Assembly (NCBI RefSeq): GCF_900176075.1
Contig: NZ_FWWV01000024.1
Location: 86,116-150,115 of the forward strand
Direction: 5' to 3'
Length of the DNA: 64,000 nucleotides
Source: Pasteurella testudinis DSM 23072
GTDB taxonomy: Bacteria; Pseudomonadota; Gammaproteobacteria; Enterobacterales; Pasteurellaceae
The notes beneath the pieces were generated by a model. That model worked only from the letters and a program-made list of their open reading frames with translations, ran no database searches and had not been told where the DNA came from. The stretch's first letter is position 1. Each line of letters opens with the position of its first letter. The position numbers were made by a program, and so were the translations under genes. Below are positions 1 through 8,514 of the stretch, in pieces.

Positions 1-219
1 TCCGAATTGCTCTTCCATTACCGTGCCCGCCATTTCTACCGTACGTTAAACCGTGCCGAGCAGATCAAATGGCAAAAATACCGCACTTTAAAATTGGAAC
101 AATCCGCCGAAGCGTTCGCCCAATCCTTGCAAAAATTGGCAGCGGAACACGATGGTAATCCGCAAAAACTGGCGTTATTGCAACAGGTGTATGAATATGG
201 CGAAAAATTACTAAGCTAG
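1..219 (+). CDS. sbcB: Exodeoxyribonuclease I, C-terminal end (partial)
   Basis: The reading frame is open from the first base and ends at a TAG at 217-219, so only about 72 C-terminal residues are present. The segment ELLFHYRARHF and the following helical tail resemble the C-terminal domain of exonuclease I (SbcB), the 3'-5' single-strand DNA exonuclease used in mismatch repair and recombination. The catalytic DEDD domain lies upstream of the window. The identification rests on recollection of the family's C-terminal sequence, so it is good but not certain. Confidence 0.8.
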   Translation, partial: SELLFHYRARHFYRTLNRAEQIKWQKYRTLKLEQSAEAFAQSLQKLAAEHDGNPQKLALLQQVYEYGEKLLS

Positions 220-240
220 CCAGATGCTGCTTCCCAATGA

Positions 241-305
241 TTTTGAGTTGTATAGATTACATTACTGCGCTAAAATCGCATTAAAGTAATCTATATTACT
301 CAAAA
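241..305. promoter_or_regulatory. Long inverted repeat upstream of hipA (candidate operator)
   Basis: Bases 241-260 and 286-305 form an inverted repeat: 8 bp (TTTTGAGT/ACTCAAAA), a 2-base mismatch, then 10 bp (TATAGATTAC/GTAATCTATA), with a 25-base spacer. It ends 24 bases before the hipA start and has no U-tract, so an operator for the HTH antitoxin is more likely than a terminator. HipB proteins are known to bind paired palindromes upstream of their operons; binding here is inferred. Confidence 0.55.
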
Positions 306-329
306 TGAATATTTGACGGAGGGAAGTGT

Positions 330-1673
330 ATGGATGAGCTAACGCTGCAAGCCTTTACCGGTAACAGTTGGCAAGATATTGCTATCCTGAAGTTCAGCTT
401 GAATGCGAACGGTATTTACCCCAATGTTGAGTTGATGTACAACACCGAATATGCGATTGAGCATCTACAGAAAGACAATCAATTTGCCGTTTCACTGAAT
501 TATCCCGTGGAGTTAGCTTATTCAAGCGAACAGCCGAAAGGGTGGCTACGCTTTTTAGACGATATTATTCCGTCCGGTGCAAGCCGTCGTTATTGGTTGA
601 AATTTTTGTCTATCAGCGAATTAAACAGTCAATTACAACACTATATCTTATTGAAATATGGCACAATTGCTCCGATCGGCAATTTGCGAATTAAACAATC
701 TCTAGCAGAGAAATCCGCCGTTGCCATTCGCTATTTTGCAATGGCGGATGTGATTGAACGTAATGTGGATTTTTTAGAATATGCACAGCAAAACGGTGCG
801 GCGGCTGGAGGGGCGACAGGCGCGGGTGGCGAAGCACCGAAGTTATTGTTACGTTGTAATTCAAACAACCAAGTTTGGATTGATACTTACCAAGATACCT
901 TAAATAACCCCGATCACTATTATTTGGTCAAGTTTCCACGCGGACAACGCACAGCGATTGATTCTGATATTCTGCGCACGGAATATCATTATTATCACGA
1001 ATTGAGCGCAATGGGATTTAACACCATTGATACCCGATTTATGCGGTTGGAGGAGGGAAGCCGCTACCCGTCATTGTGGCTGCCGCGCTTTGATATCCAA
1101 ACCTTGCCGAACGGCGAAAAAATCCGTTGTGCGCTTGAATCGGTGTATTCCGTATTGCAAAAAGAACCCGGGGCGTTTTTAGATCAGGAAACAACGATTC
1201 GGGAATTATTGGCGAAAATCACCCACAGCCAGACAATTCAGCAAGACGGTGATTTTTCAACTGCCGATTTTATTATCGAATGGGTCAGACGGGATTTGTT
1301 AAATATTGCGTTTGGCAATAGCGATAATCACGGGCGCAATACCGCACTTTTACGTTACGGCGATCAGATTCGGCTTGCGCCAATTTATGATTTTGCACCT
1401 ATGAAAGCTGATCCCGAGGGGATTATTCGCACCATGCGTTGGGATAAAACGATTGAACTGGGCGGAAAATATGATTTTGTCGCATTAAGCCAATGTTTGG
1501 CCGATTTAATTGAGCCTGAACGATTGTTGCAACAATTACGCCAAACCGCACTTCAACTGTGCAATCTCAAAGTGCGGTTAATTCAGCGTGGAGTGCCACG
1601 GTCGATTATTGAAATGCCGACAATGGGATTTTCGTATCTGGAACAACGTTTAACCGAATGGAAATTGTTATGA
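330..1673 (+). CDS. hipA: HipA-family toxin kinase
   Basis: This 447-residue protein has the length and layout of HipA serine/threonine kinases. There is an N-terminal HipA subdomain, a glycine-rich loop GAGGEAPK (164-171), a lysine-containing KFPRG (201-205), the catalytic-loop motif SDNHGRN (331-337, putative catalytic D332) and a DFG-like YDFAPM (353-358, D354). E. coli HipA phosphorylates glutamyl-tRNA synthetase and causes persistence; the substrate here is unknown. An SD-like GGAGGGAAG precedes the ATG. The HTH gene follows with an ATGA overlap, so this is a toxin-antitoxin operon with the toxin gene first, the reverse of E. coli hipBA. All key motifs look intact. Confidence 0.85.
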   Translation: MDELTLQAFTGNSWQDIAILKFSLNANGIYPNVELMYNTEYAIEHLQKDNQFAVSLNYPVELAYSSEQPKGWLRFLDDIIPSGASRRYWLKFLSISELNSQLQHYILLKYGTIAPIGNLRIKQSLAEKSAVAIRYFAMADVIERNVDFLEYAQQNGAAAGGATGAGGEAPKLLLRCNSNNQVWIDTYQDTLNNPDHYYLVKFPRGQRTAIDSDILRTEYHYYHELSAMGFNTIDTRFMRLEEGSRYPSLWLPRFDIQTLPNGEKIRCALESVYSVLQKEPGAFLDQETTIRELLAKITHSQTIQQDGDFSTADFIIEWVRRDLLNIAFGNSDNHGRNTALLRYGDQIRLAPIYDFAPMKADPEGIIRTMRWDKTIELGGKYDFVALSQCLADLIEPERLLQQLRQTALQLCNLKVRLIQRGVPRSIIEMPTMGFSYLEQRLTEWKLL

Positions 1674-2134
1674 AATCAGTTGAAGATATTCGCCTTGAAG
1701 CGGCGGAATTACAAGCTAAATATGAGCATAGCTTAAAGTCACAGACAAACGTGACAAACACTGCACGGACTAACGCAACACTTGTGATTGATGATGCTTC
1801 AAAGAGCCGTGCCTCAAAACATAAAAAACCGGTTGAAAGCACCCAACGGTTAGAATTAATTAAACAAATCGGCATGATGTTGCTGAAACAAGACATTTCA
1901 CAAGGCACTGCGTTAAAAGAACTGCGTTTAAAAGGCTTGGGTTTGAAACAAGACGCTTATGCCAAACTGGTGAATGTATCGCGCAAAACCATTTCGGATA
2001 TTGAAAATAATAAAGGTAATTATTCGGTGGAGGTTATCAATAAAATATTTCGTCCGTTTGGTTTGCAACTTGCTTTAGTACCCATTTCCGCACAGGTGCT
2101 GCAAGAGATTATTTCCGCAGATTATTCACATTGA
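1670..2134 (+). CDS. hipB: HipB-like HTH antitoxin
   Basis: The C-terminal half holds an XRE/Cro-type helix-turn-helix (about residues 85-140: GLKQDAYAKLVNVSRKTISD, then IENNKG), typical of HipB antitoxins that bind the toxin and repress the operon. I choose the ATG at 1670 because it overlaps the hipA stop as ATGA (1670-1673), the usual sign of translational coupling; another ATG lies at 1658. The 154-residue product is longer than E. coli HipB (88) because of a basic, Ser/Thr-rich N-terminal extension of about 70 residues. The likely operator is the inverted repeat at 241-305. Confidence 0.8.
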   Translation: MKSVEDIRLEAAELQAKYEHSLKSQTNVTNTARTNATLVIDDASKSRASKHKKPVESTQRLELIKQIGMMLLKQDISQGTALKELRLKGLGLKQDAYAKLVNVSRKTISDIENNKGNYSVEVINKIFRPFGLQLALVPISAQVLQEIISADYSH

Positions 2135-2150
2135 TAAATACCAACTATAA

Positions 2151-2180
2151 AAAAATCCCGAATTTTACTTCGGGATTTTT
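2151..2180. terminator. Bidirectional terminator between hipB and degQ
   Basis: AAAAATCCCGAA (2151-2162) and TTCGGGATTTTT (2169-2180) form a perfect 12-bp stem with a 6-base loop, A-rich on one side and T-rich on the other. It can terminate the rightward hipAB and the leftward degQ transcripts. Confidence 0.85.
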
Positions 2181-2196
2181 TACATCAACTTAGCGC

Positions 2197-3600
2197 TTAA
2201 GGAATTAATAGATAGAAATTATTGTTGCCGCGCGTGATATTCAGTGCGACGGCGGACGGTTTGTTATCCAAAATTTTGCGCAATTCGCCGATATTGCTCA
2301 CCGGCTGACGGTTGACACCGACAATAATGTCGCCGCTTTGCAAGCCGAGTTGTTCGGCGGAAGATTTGGCTTCGACTTTTAAGATCTCAACGCCTTTGCG
2401 TCCGTCTTTGTCGTAGTTGCCTAAATCGGCGCCGTTCAGGCTAGGAATTAAACTGTTGGCGTTGGTTTGTGCCTGATCGTCGGATTGTAAAACCACATCG
2501 GCATTAGCCGGTTTGCCTTCGCGCAGATAGGTTAAATTCACGCTTTTGCCGGCGCCGGTGGTCGCAATTTTGGCTCTCAGCTCGGCAAAACTGTTAATTT
2601 TTTGTCCGTTAATTTCGGTGATGACATCGCCGGCTTTCAAACCGGCTTTCGCTGCCGCAGAGTTAGGCAACACTTCACTGATAAACGCGCCTTTCTGCGA
2701 ATCGATACCGAACGCTTTTGCCAAATCCGCACTTAATTCGCCGCCTTTAATACCGAGAATACCGCGACGGACTTCGCCGAACTCAACGATTTGGTGGACT
2801 AAACTGCTTGCCATATTACTTGGAATGGCGAACGCGATGCCGACGTTGCCGCCGCTTGGGGCGATAATAGCGGTATTAATACCGATCAATTCACCACGCA
2901 GGTTGACCAATGCGCCGCCGGAATTGCCGCGATTGACCGCCGCATCGGTTTGAATATAGTTTTCATAGCTACCGCCGTCCATGCCGGTCGAACGCCCTAA
3001 GGCGGAAACGATACCGGAAGTGACGGTTTGTCCTAAACCGAACGGATTGCCGATAGCGACCGTGTAGTCGCCGACGCGAATTTTATCCGAATCAGCAACT
3101 TTGATTGCCGTCAGGTTTTTCGGTTCTTCAATTTGCAGCAGGGCGACATCGGATTGGCCGTCGGCACCGAGTAATTTGGCTTTCAGCTCACGGCCGTCTT
3201 GCAGGGACAAGGTTATTTTATCGGCGTTGTCGATAACGTGGTTGTTGGTTAATACATAACCTTTTTCGGCATCGATAATCACGCCGGAACCCAAACCTTT
3301 GAATTCGCGCGGCGCGCTGTCACCAAACATATCGCGCCCGAAAAAGAATTTGAATTCCTCCGGAATCATCGAGTTTTGCTGTTGCTGTGTGCCGGAAACA
3401 TTAACCGTGACCACGCTGGGTAACACTTTTTCCAGCATTGGCGCAAGACTTGGAATTTGTTGATTAACATAAGAAGGCGCTTGTAATAAAGTTTCAGCCA
3501 AGTTTGAGGTCGAGGTGCTTTCCGTTTGTGCCATTGTCGGCAAATTAAATAGGCTCAAACCAAGAACGACAGCCGATAAAATAAATTTGCTTTTTTTCAT
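2197..3600 (-). CDS. degQ: Periplasmic serine endoprotease DegQ/HtrA
   Basis: This 467-residue HtrA protease acts in periplasmic protein quality control. It has a signal peptide (residues 1 to about 24, ending TMAQ), a trypsin-like domain with the triad H121 (TNNHVI), D151 (QSDVALL) and S227 (RGNSGGAL), and two PDZ domains in the C-terminal 190 residues. The short region after the signal peptide, without the long Q-linker of DegP, and the motif SLAPMLEKVLPSVV resemble E. coli DegQ more than DegP. Haemophilus homologues are often called htrA or degP. It is monocistronic, with the shared terminator at 2151-2180 downstream. Confidence 0.93.
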   Translation of the reverse strand: MKKSKFILSAVVLGLSLFNLPTMAQTESTSTSNLAETLLQAPSYVNQQIPSLAPMLEKVLPSVVTVNVSGTQQQQNSMIPEEFKFFFGRDMFGDSAPREFKGLGSGVIIDAEKGYVLTNNHVIDNADKITLSLQDGRELKAKLLGADGQSDVALLQIEEPKNLTAIKVADSDKIRVGDYTVAIGNPFGLGQTVTSGIVSALGRSTGMDGGSYENYIQTDAAVNRGNSGGALVNLRGELIGINTAIIAPSGGNVGIAFAIPSNMASSLVHQIVEFGEVRRGILGIKGGELSADLAKAFGIDSQKGAFISEVLPNSAAAKAGLKAGDVITEINGQKINSFAELRAKIATTGAGKSVNLTYLREGKPANADVVLQSDDQAQTNANSLIPSLNGADLGNYDKDGRKGVEILKVEAKSSAEQLGLQSGDIIVGVNRQPVSNIGELRKILDNKPSAVALNITRGNNNFYLLIP

Positions 3601-3754
3601 GTTGATAAAATCTCTTAAAGAATTTCTCTTGTTGACCCAAGGACATTGGCGAAAACCAATATCCTGATAAAGTTAAGCTTAACGTTTACAGTAAGACAGA
3701 TATTTTGCGTAAATGTTCCGTAATCTGTAGCAAATAGATTGTGCTGTTCAAATA

Positions 3755-4201
3755 TTATTCAAGCAGTTCCTGCAAATTTTTTTTCATTAAATCGACCTGA
3801 CTGGCATAGAGATCTTTGTTTTCGGCTTCGTCAATCATATACATAATGGTTTCGGAAAGCGTCATGCGCATTTTGCGCGAATGCTTGGACAGGCGTGACC
3901 AAACGGCATATTCCAAATCAATCGATTTCTTTTTAGTGGAACGTTTTTCAGCGTTGAAAAAGCGTTTGCGTCGGGCGCGAATGGCTTGGTCGAGCTTGAC
4001 CACCAATTGATTGGATAAATGCTGTTTGATCCAGTCTTCAATTAACAGCGGATAGTTTTGTAACTGCAGCAGCTCACTGGCTTTTTCGTCCTCCAGGCTC
4101 TTTTCTTGGTAGCGGGTAATGGTTTCGCCGTTACGGATTTTTTTAGCCAAATAGAGCCATTTCCAATGGGCTTCCTGATTCTCTAATTTTTGATATTTCA
4201 T
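3755..4201 (-). CDS. matP: Macrodomain Ter protein MatP
   Basis: This 148-residue protein aligns end to end with E. coli MatP from memory: MKYQKLEN at the start, IRARRKRFFNAE in the middle, KKSIDLEYAVWSRL leading into the ribbon-helix-helix, then LSETIMYMIDEAENK. MatP binds matS sites (GTGACRNYGTCAC) around the replication terminus, compacts Ter and delays its segregation through ZapB. It is divergent from the Lon-like protease and close to fabA, as in enterics. Three perfect matS sites and dif occur in this window, so gene and targets are together. A matS-like sequence lies in its own promoter region at 4232-4244. Confidence 0.95.
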   Translation of the reverse strand: MKYQKLENQEAHWKWLYLAKKIRNGETITRYQEKSLEDEKASELLQLQNYPLLIEDWIKQHLSNQLVVKLDQAIRARRKRFFNAEKRSTKKKSIDLEYAVWSRLSKHSRKMRMTLSETIMYMIDEAENKDLYASQVDLMKKNLQELLE

Positions 4202-4231
4202 GCTTTCCTCACCCCGGATAACCGATTCAAT

Positions 4232-4244
4232 GTTACATTGTCAC
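4232..4244. promoter_or_regulatory. matS-like site (12/13) in the matP promoter region
   Basis: GTTACATTGTCAC differs from the MatP consensus GTGACRNYGTCAC only at position 3. It lies 31 bases upstream of the matP start codon, so MatP might act on its own promoter. Function is inferred; a single near-match may be chance. Confidence 0.4.
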
Positions 4245-4336
4245 GTTTGCAGTGTACTCTTTTTTTCCGCTGATGTGAACAACTTGTTGAAATCAGGGTA
4301 TAATGCAATTCAAACCGAATAAGAAGAGAGAATAAC

Positions 4337-6121
4337 GTGAAGTTAGACAGTTTAAACTGGCAGCAGTTGGTGCCGGTGTTGGATTTTGACGGATTCCGTC
4401 AAGAAAACGTAACCCCGATTGATTTGCAACAAAAAACCCGTAGTGCGGTCGATATGTTATTGGCGGCGCAGAGCGGTTCGGTTTTGGTATTAAAAGCCGA
4501 CGAACAGCAGGCTTACGCCGATATGCTGCAAGCCTATATTCAGCAACATTCCCCGCAAATGCCGCAGCCTGGCGGCGTGAATTATGTGATCGGGCAAGCG
4601 GATTCGTTTTCTTTTCCTTGCATAGAGGCGTTGCCTGCAACCTCGCCTGAGGATAATTTTGCCGCAAAAAGTGCGGTGAAAGCGGCACTGTATTTTGATT
4701 CAGTGCGCTTATTCGGTAATGTGTTGCAGCACCCAAGCTCCCACGATTTGCAATTGCAGGCCGGCTTGGTACATCAAGTTTGCAACGGCGTGTTGATTTT
4801 GGCGGTCAGTCCGTTTTTGCGTAATCCGACGCTTTGGCAGCGGCTAAAAAGCATTTTATTGAGCGGCCGCTTTGAATGGCAGGCGCCCGATCCGCTGAAA
4901 CCGATGAATTATCAGATTCCGGGGTATGAGTTGCCGTTGAAAGTCATTTTGCTTGGTGATCGTGAAACGCTGGCTGATTTTTCGTTGCTCGAACCCAATT
5001 TATATGATTTTGCGCAATATGCCGAAATCGAGAACTACTTTTTGACCGATAGCGCCGCAGCGCAGCAATTATGGATCAATTATCTGCATTATCAGTCGCA
5101 ACAATTGAATTTGCCGCCGCTCAGCCAAGCCGCAACGACCGCACTTTTCCAGCATGCGGTGCGTGAAAGTGAGGACGCTTTACGGCAAACGATTAATCCG
5201 TTGCAGTTGAGCACATGGTTGAACGGCATTGCTCAAATCAGTCGCCAAGCGGCGCATTCACAGCTGGAAGCGGAAGATGTGCAACACTATTTTGACCGTT
5301 TGCAATATCAGCGTGCCAGTTTGCAAGAATACAGCTATCAAGATATTTTGCGCGAACAAATTTATATTTGCACCGAAGGGCAGGCGATCGGCGAAATTAA
5401 CGGCTTGTCGGTGATCGAATATGCCGGCACGCCGATTGTGTACGGCGAACCGAGCCGTATCACCTGCACCGTACAATTCGGCGACGGCGAAATCACCGAT
5501 GTCGAACGCAAAAACGAATTGGCGGGCAATATTCACGGCAAAGGCACCATGTTGGCGCAATACTGTTTGAGTAATTTGTTGGATTTACCGGCACAATTGC
5601 CGTTTGCCGCTTCTATTGCCTTTGAGCAGTCTTATGCCGATATTGACGGCGACAGTGCGTCGCTGGCACAATTTTGTGTGTTGGTCAGTGCGTTGGCCAA
5701 TGTGGCTATCGAGCAGGGAATTGCCGTCACCGGTGCGATCGATCAAGGCGGTTTGGTACATACGGTCGGCGGGATCAACTTGAAAATCGAAGGCTTTTAC
5801 GCGATTTGTCAGGCACGCGGTTTAAACGGCAAGCAGGGCGTGATTATTCCGGCAAGTGCGGTCGAAAATTTAAGTTTGCGGCCTGACGTCGTGAATGCAG
5901 TCAAGTGCGGTCAGTTCCATGTTTGGGCGGTCGAAGATGTGCAACAAGCGGTTTATCTGTTAACCGGCAAACAATTGTTATCTGAAAAAGAATCTGATGA
6001 GGAGGAAAACAGCCTGGCAGAAATGATTTCCCGACGGATTGAAAACAAGATTGAAACATTGGTTTCCCACCCGTTTAGCAAGTTTTTAGCCTGGATAAAG
6101 TCGGTAAAAAACGGCAAATAA
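4337..6121 (+). CDS. Lon-like ATP-dependent protease (YcbZ/LonB family)
   Basis: This 594-residue protein belongs to the YcbZ/LonB-like Lon proteases (about 586 residues in E. coli). The C-terminal proteolytic domain carries the Ser-Lys dyad: S440 in DGDSASLAQF and K483 in GGINLKIEGF, 43 residues apart as in Lon. The N-terminal half does not show a clear Walker A motif, as in this subfamily. The start is GTG at 4337 with an AGAAGAGAG ribosome-binding site. The position between matP and fabA is conserved in enterics. Substrates are unknown. Confidence 0.88.
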   Translation: MKLDSLNWQQLVPVLDFDGFRQENVTPIDLQQKTRSAVDMLLAAQSGSVLVLKADEQQAYADMLQAYIQQHSPQMPQPGGVNYVIGQADSFSFPCIEALPATSPEDNFAAKSAVKAALYFDSVRLFGNVLQHPSSHDLQLQAGLVHQVCNGVLILAVSPFLRNPTLWQRLKSILLSGRFEWQAPDPLKPMNYQIPGYELPLKVILLGDRETLADFSLLEPNLYDFAQYAEIENYFLTDSAAAQQLWINYLHYQSQQLNLPPLSQAATTALFQHAVRESEDALRQTINPLQLSTWLNGIAQISRQAAHSQLEAEDVQHYFDRLQYQRASLQEYSYQDILREQIYICTEGQAIGEINGLSVIEYAGTPIVYGEPSRITCTVQFGDGEITDVERKNELAGNIHGKGTMLAQYCLSNLLDLPAQLPFAASIAFEQSYADIDGDSASLAQFCVLVSALANVAIEQGIAVTGAIDQGGLVHTVGGINLKIEGFYAICQARGLNGKQGVIIPASAVENLSLRPDVVNAVKCGQFHVWAVEDVQQAVYLLTGKQLLSEKESDEEENSLAEMISRRIENKIETLVSHPFSKFLAWIKSVKNGK

Positions 6122-6226
6122 ATTCCAGCTTACAGTTGTTAGCTATTTTATTCTGTTATTAACTTTGCTAGAATCCTTTGACTTTTTTTGAGCGACTTAT
6201 GCAAATAAGCAAATGGAGATAAATAA

Positions 6227-6754
6227 ATGAGTACTGTTCCGAATAAAAAATCATCTTATAGTTATGAAGATTTGTTGGCTTCCGGTCGTGGGGAATTGTT
6301 TGGCCCGACAGGTCCGCAACTGCCTGCACCGACCATGCTGATGATGGACCGAGTGAACCTGATGACCGAAGACGGTGGTCATTTCGGCAAAGGTTATATT
6401 GAAGCGGAATTGGATATTCACCCTGATTTGCCGTTTTTCGGCTGCCATTTTATCGGCGATCCGGTGATGCCGGGCTGTTTAGGGCTGGACGCCATGTGGC
6501 AACTGGTCGGTTTCTTTCTCGGTTGGATCGGCGGCGAGGGCAAAGGACGTGCGTTAGGCGTAGGCGAAGTGAAATTTACCGGACAAATCCTGCCGACCGC
6601 GAAAAAAGTGACTTACCGTTTGCACATGAAACGGGTGATTAACCGCAAATTAGTGATGGGCGTTGCCGATGGCGAAGTGGAAGTGGACGGCCGTGTAATT
6701 TATACCGCTACCGATCTGAAAGTCGGTTTATTCCAAGATACTGCCGCATTTTAA
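6227..6754 (+). CDS. fabA: 3-hydroxydecanoyl-ACP dehydratase/isomerase FabA
   Basis: This 175-residue enzyme dehydrates 3-hydroxydecanoyl-ACP and isomerises the product to cis-3-decenoyl-ACP, the branch point to unsaturated fatty acids. The hot-dog fold signature [20 protein letters not shown] contains the catalytic H74 and D88. Length and sequence match FabA (172 in E. coli). An SD (GGAGA) precedes the ATG. A USS-pair terminator follows at 6783-6807. Confidence 0.96.
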   Translation: MSTVPNKKSSYSYEDLLASGRGELFGPTGPQLPAPTMLMMDRVNLMTEDGGHFGKGYIEAELDIHPDLPFFGCHFIGDPVMPGCLGLDAMWQLVGFFLGWIGGEGKGRALGVGEVKFTGQILPTAKKVTYRLHMKRVINRKLVMGVADGEVEVDGRVIYTATDLKVGLFQDTAAF

Positions 6755-6782
6755 CGTTTCGCCTTTCTTGGCTGATACTCTG

Positions 6783-6807
6783 ACCGCACTTGCGCAAGTG
6801 CGGTTTT
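6783..6807 (+). terminator. USS-pair terminator after fabA
   Basis: ACCGCACTT (6783-6791) and AAGTGCGGT (6796-6804) are inverted uptake sequences with a 4-base loop followed by TTTT, a typical Pasteurellaceae intrinsic terminator. Confidence 0.85.
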
Positions 6808-6872
6808 GCTTTCTTTATGCGGCAGTTATTCTTATAATTTGTTTATCGTAGTTGCCACAAGAGGGCTTATTT

Positions 6873-7178
6873 ATGTTAAAAATAACAACCTTACTCCTGA
6901 TCGGGGCGGTAGCGGGGCTGAGTGCTTGCAGCAGTAAAGCGCCAATGCAAACGGGTTCGATTTATCCGAATCCGCATCTGACGCCACCGACCAAACCGAT
7001 ACCATCACCACCGGAGCAAGATGTCCGCAATGCCAGCGATCAACGGCAAAAAGCCGATTATAACCGGCAGACGATTTACGTCCGTCCGGCGGTTTCTGTC
7101 GGCTATGGGTATCATCGCGGGTGGAATTCACACCGTCACCACCATGTCGGTGCCGGATTTTATCCGTACTATTGGTGA
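6873..7178 (+). CDS. Small lipoprotein of unknown function
   Basis: This 101-residue protein has a type II signal peptide with the lipobox LSAC (about residues 15-18), followed by a proline-rich stretch (TPPTKPIPSPPEQD) and a Tyr/Gly/His-rich C-terminus with RHHHVGAGFYPYYW. The ATG at 6873 is preceded by AGAGGG; an upstream TTG at 6852 lacks such support. The His-rich tail could bind metal, but that is speculation. No known family is recognised. Confidence 0.7.
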   Translation: MLKITTLLLIGAVAGLSACSSKAPMQTGSIYPNPHLTPPTKPIPSPPEQDVRNASDQRQKADYNRQTIYVRPAVSVGYGYHRGWNSHRHHHVGAGFYPYYW

Positions 7179-7253
7179 TAAACCGCAATAAGCAGGTGCT
7201 TTTTACGGGCTGATGTATTATCATTAGTCCGTTTTTGAATAACCGTTATCTAT

Positions 7254-7349
7254 ATGCAAATACAACTGTTTTTTGACCGATTTTTTAGTTTGAACTTGAC
7301 CGCCGATAAGTCGGGCGGGCTTTTGAGTTTGCTAAAAAATCAGCATTAA
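7254..7349 (+). CDS. pheM: Phenylalanine leader peptide of the pheST attenuator
   Basis: A 31-codon ORF beginning MQIQLFFDRFFSLN carries two Phe-Phe pairs (codons 6-7 and 10-11, bases 7269-7274 and 7281-7286). It ends just before a terminator and about 160 bases before pheS. E. coli pheST has the analogous PheM leader (FRFFF). Ribosome stalling at the Phe codons when charged tRNA-Phe is scarce would favour the antiterminator. No strong SD is visible, which is the weak point. Confidence 0.75.
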   Translation: MQIQLFFDRFFSLNLTADKSGGLLSLLKNQH

Positions 7350-7381
7350 ACCCAAGAAGCCTCCCGTTCGGAGGTTTTTTT
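7300..7381 (+). terminator. pheST transcription attenuator
   Basis: Three competing pairings are visible. CCGCC (7300-7304) with GGCGG (7314-7318) gives a pause hairpin. CGGGCGGGCTT (7312-7322) can pair, with one bulge, with AAGCCTCCCG (7357-7366) as antiterminator. AAGCCTCC (7357-7364) pairs with GGAGGTTT (7370-7377) and runs into T7 (7375-7381) as terminator. This is the classical amino-acid attenuator layout behind a Phe-rich leader peptide. Confidence 0.75.
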
Positions 7382-7457
7382 GTATAACCGCTATTTTTGA
7401 ATGACAAATAGCGCCGGATAAAATTTTATATTAAGCAGGGTGTGCACAACCATATGA

Positions 7458-8498
<1,041 letters not shown>

Positions 8499-8514
8499 GG
8501 GTGGAGTGATAACA

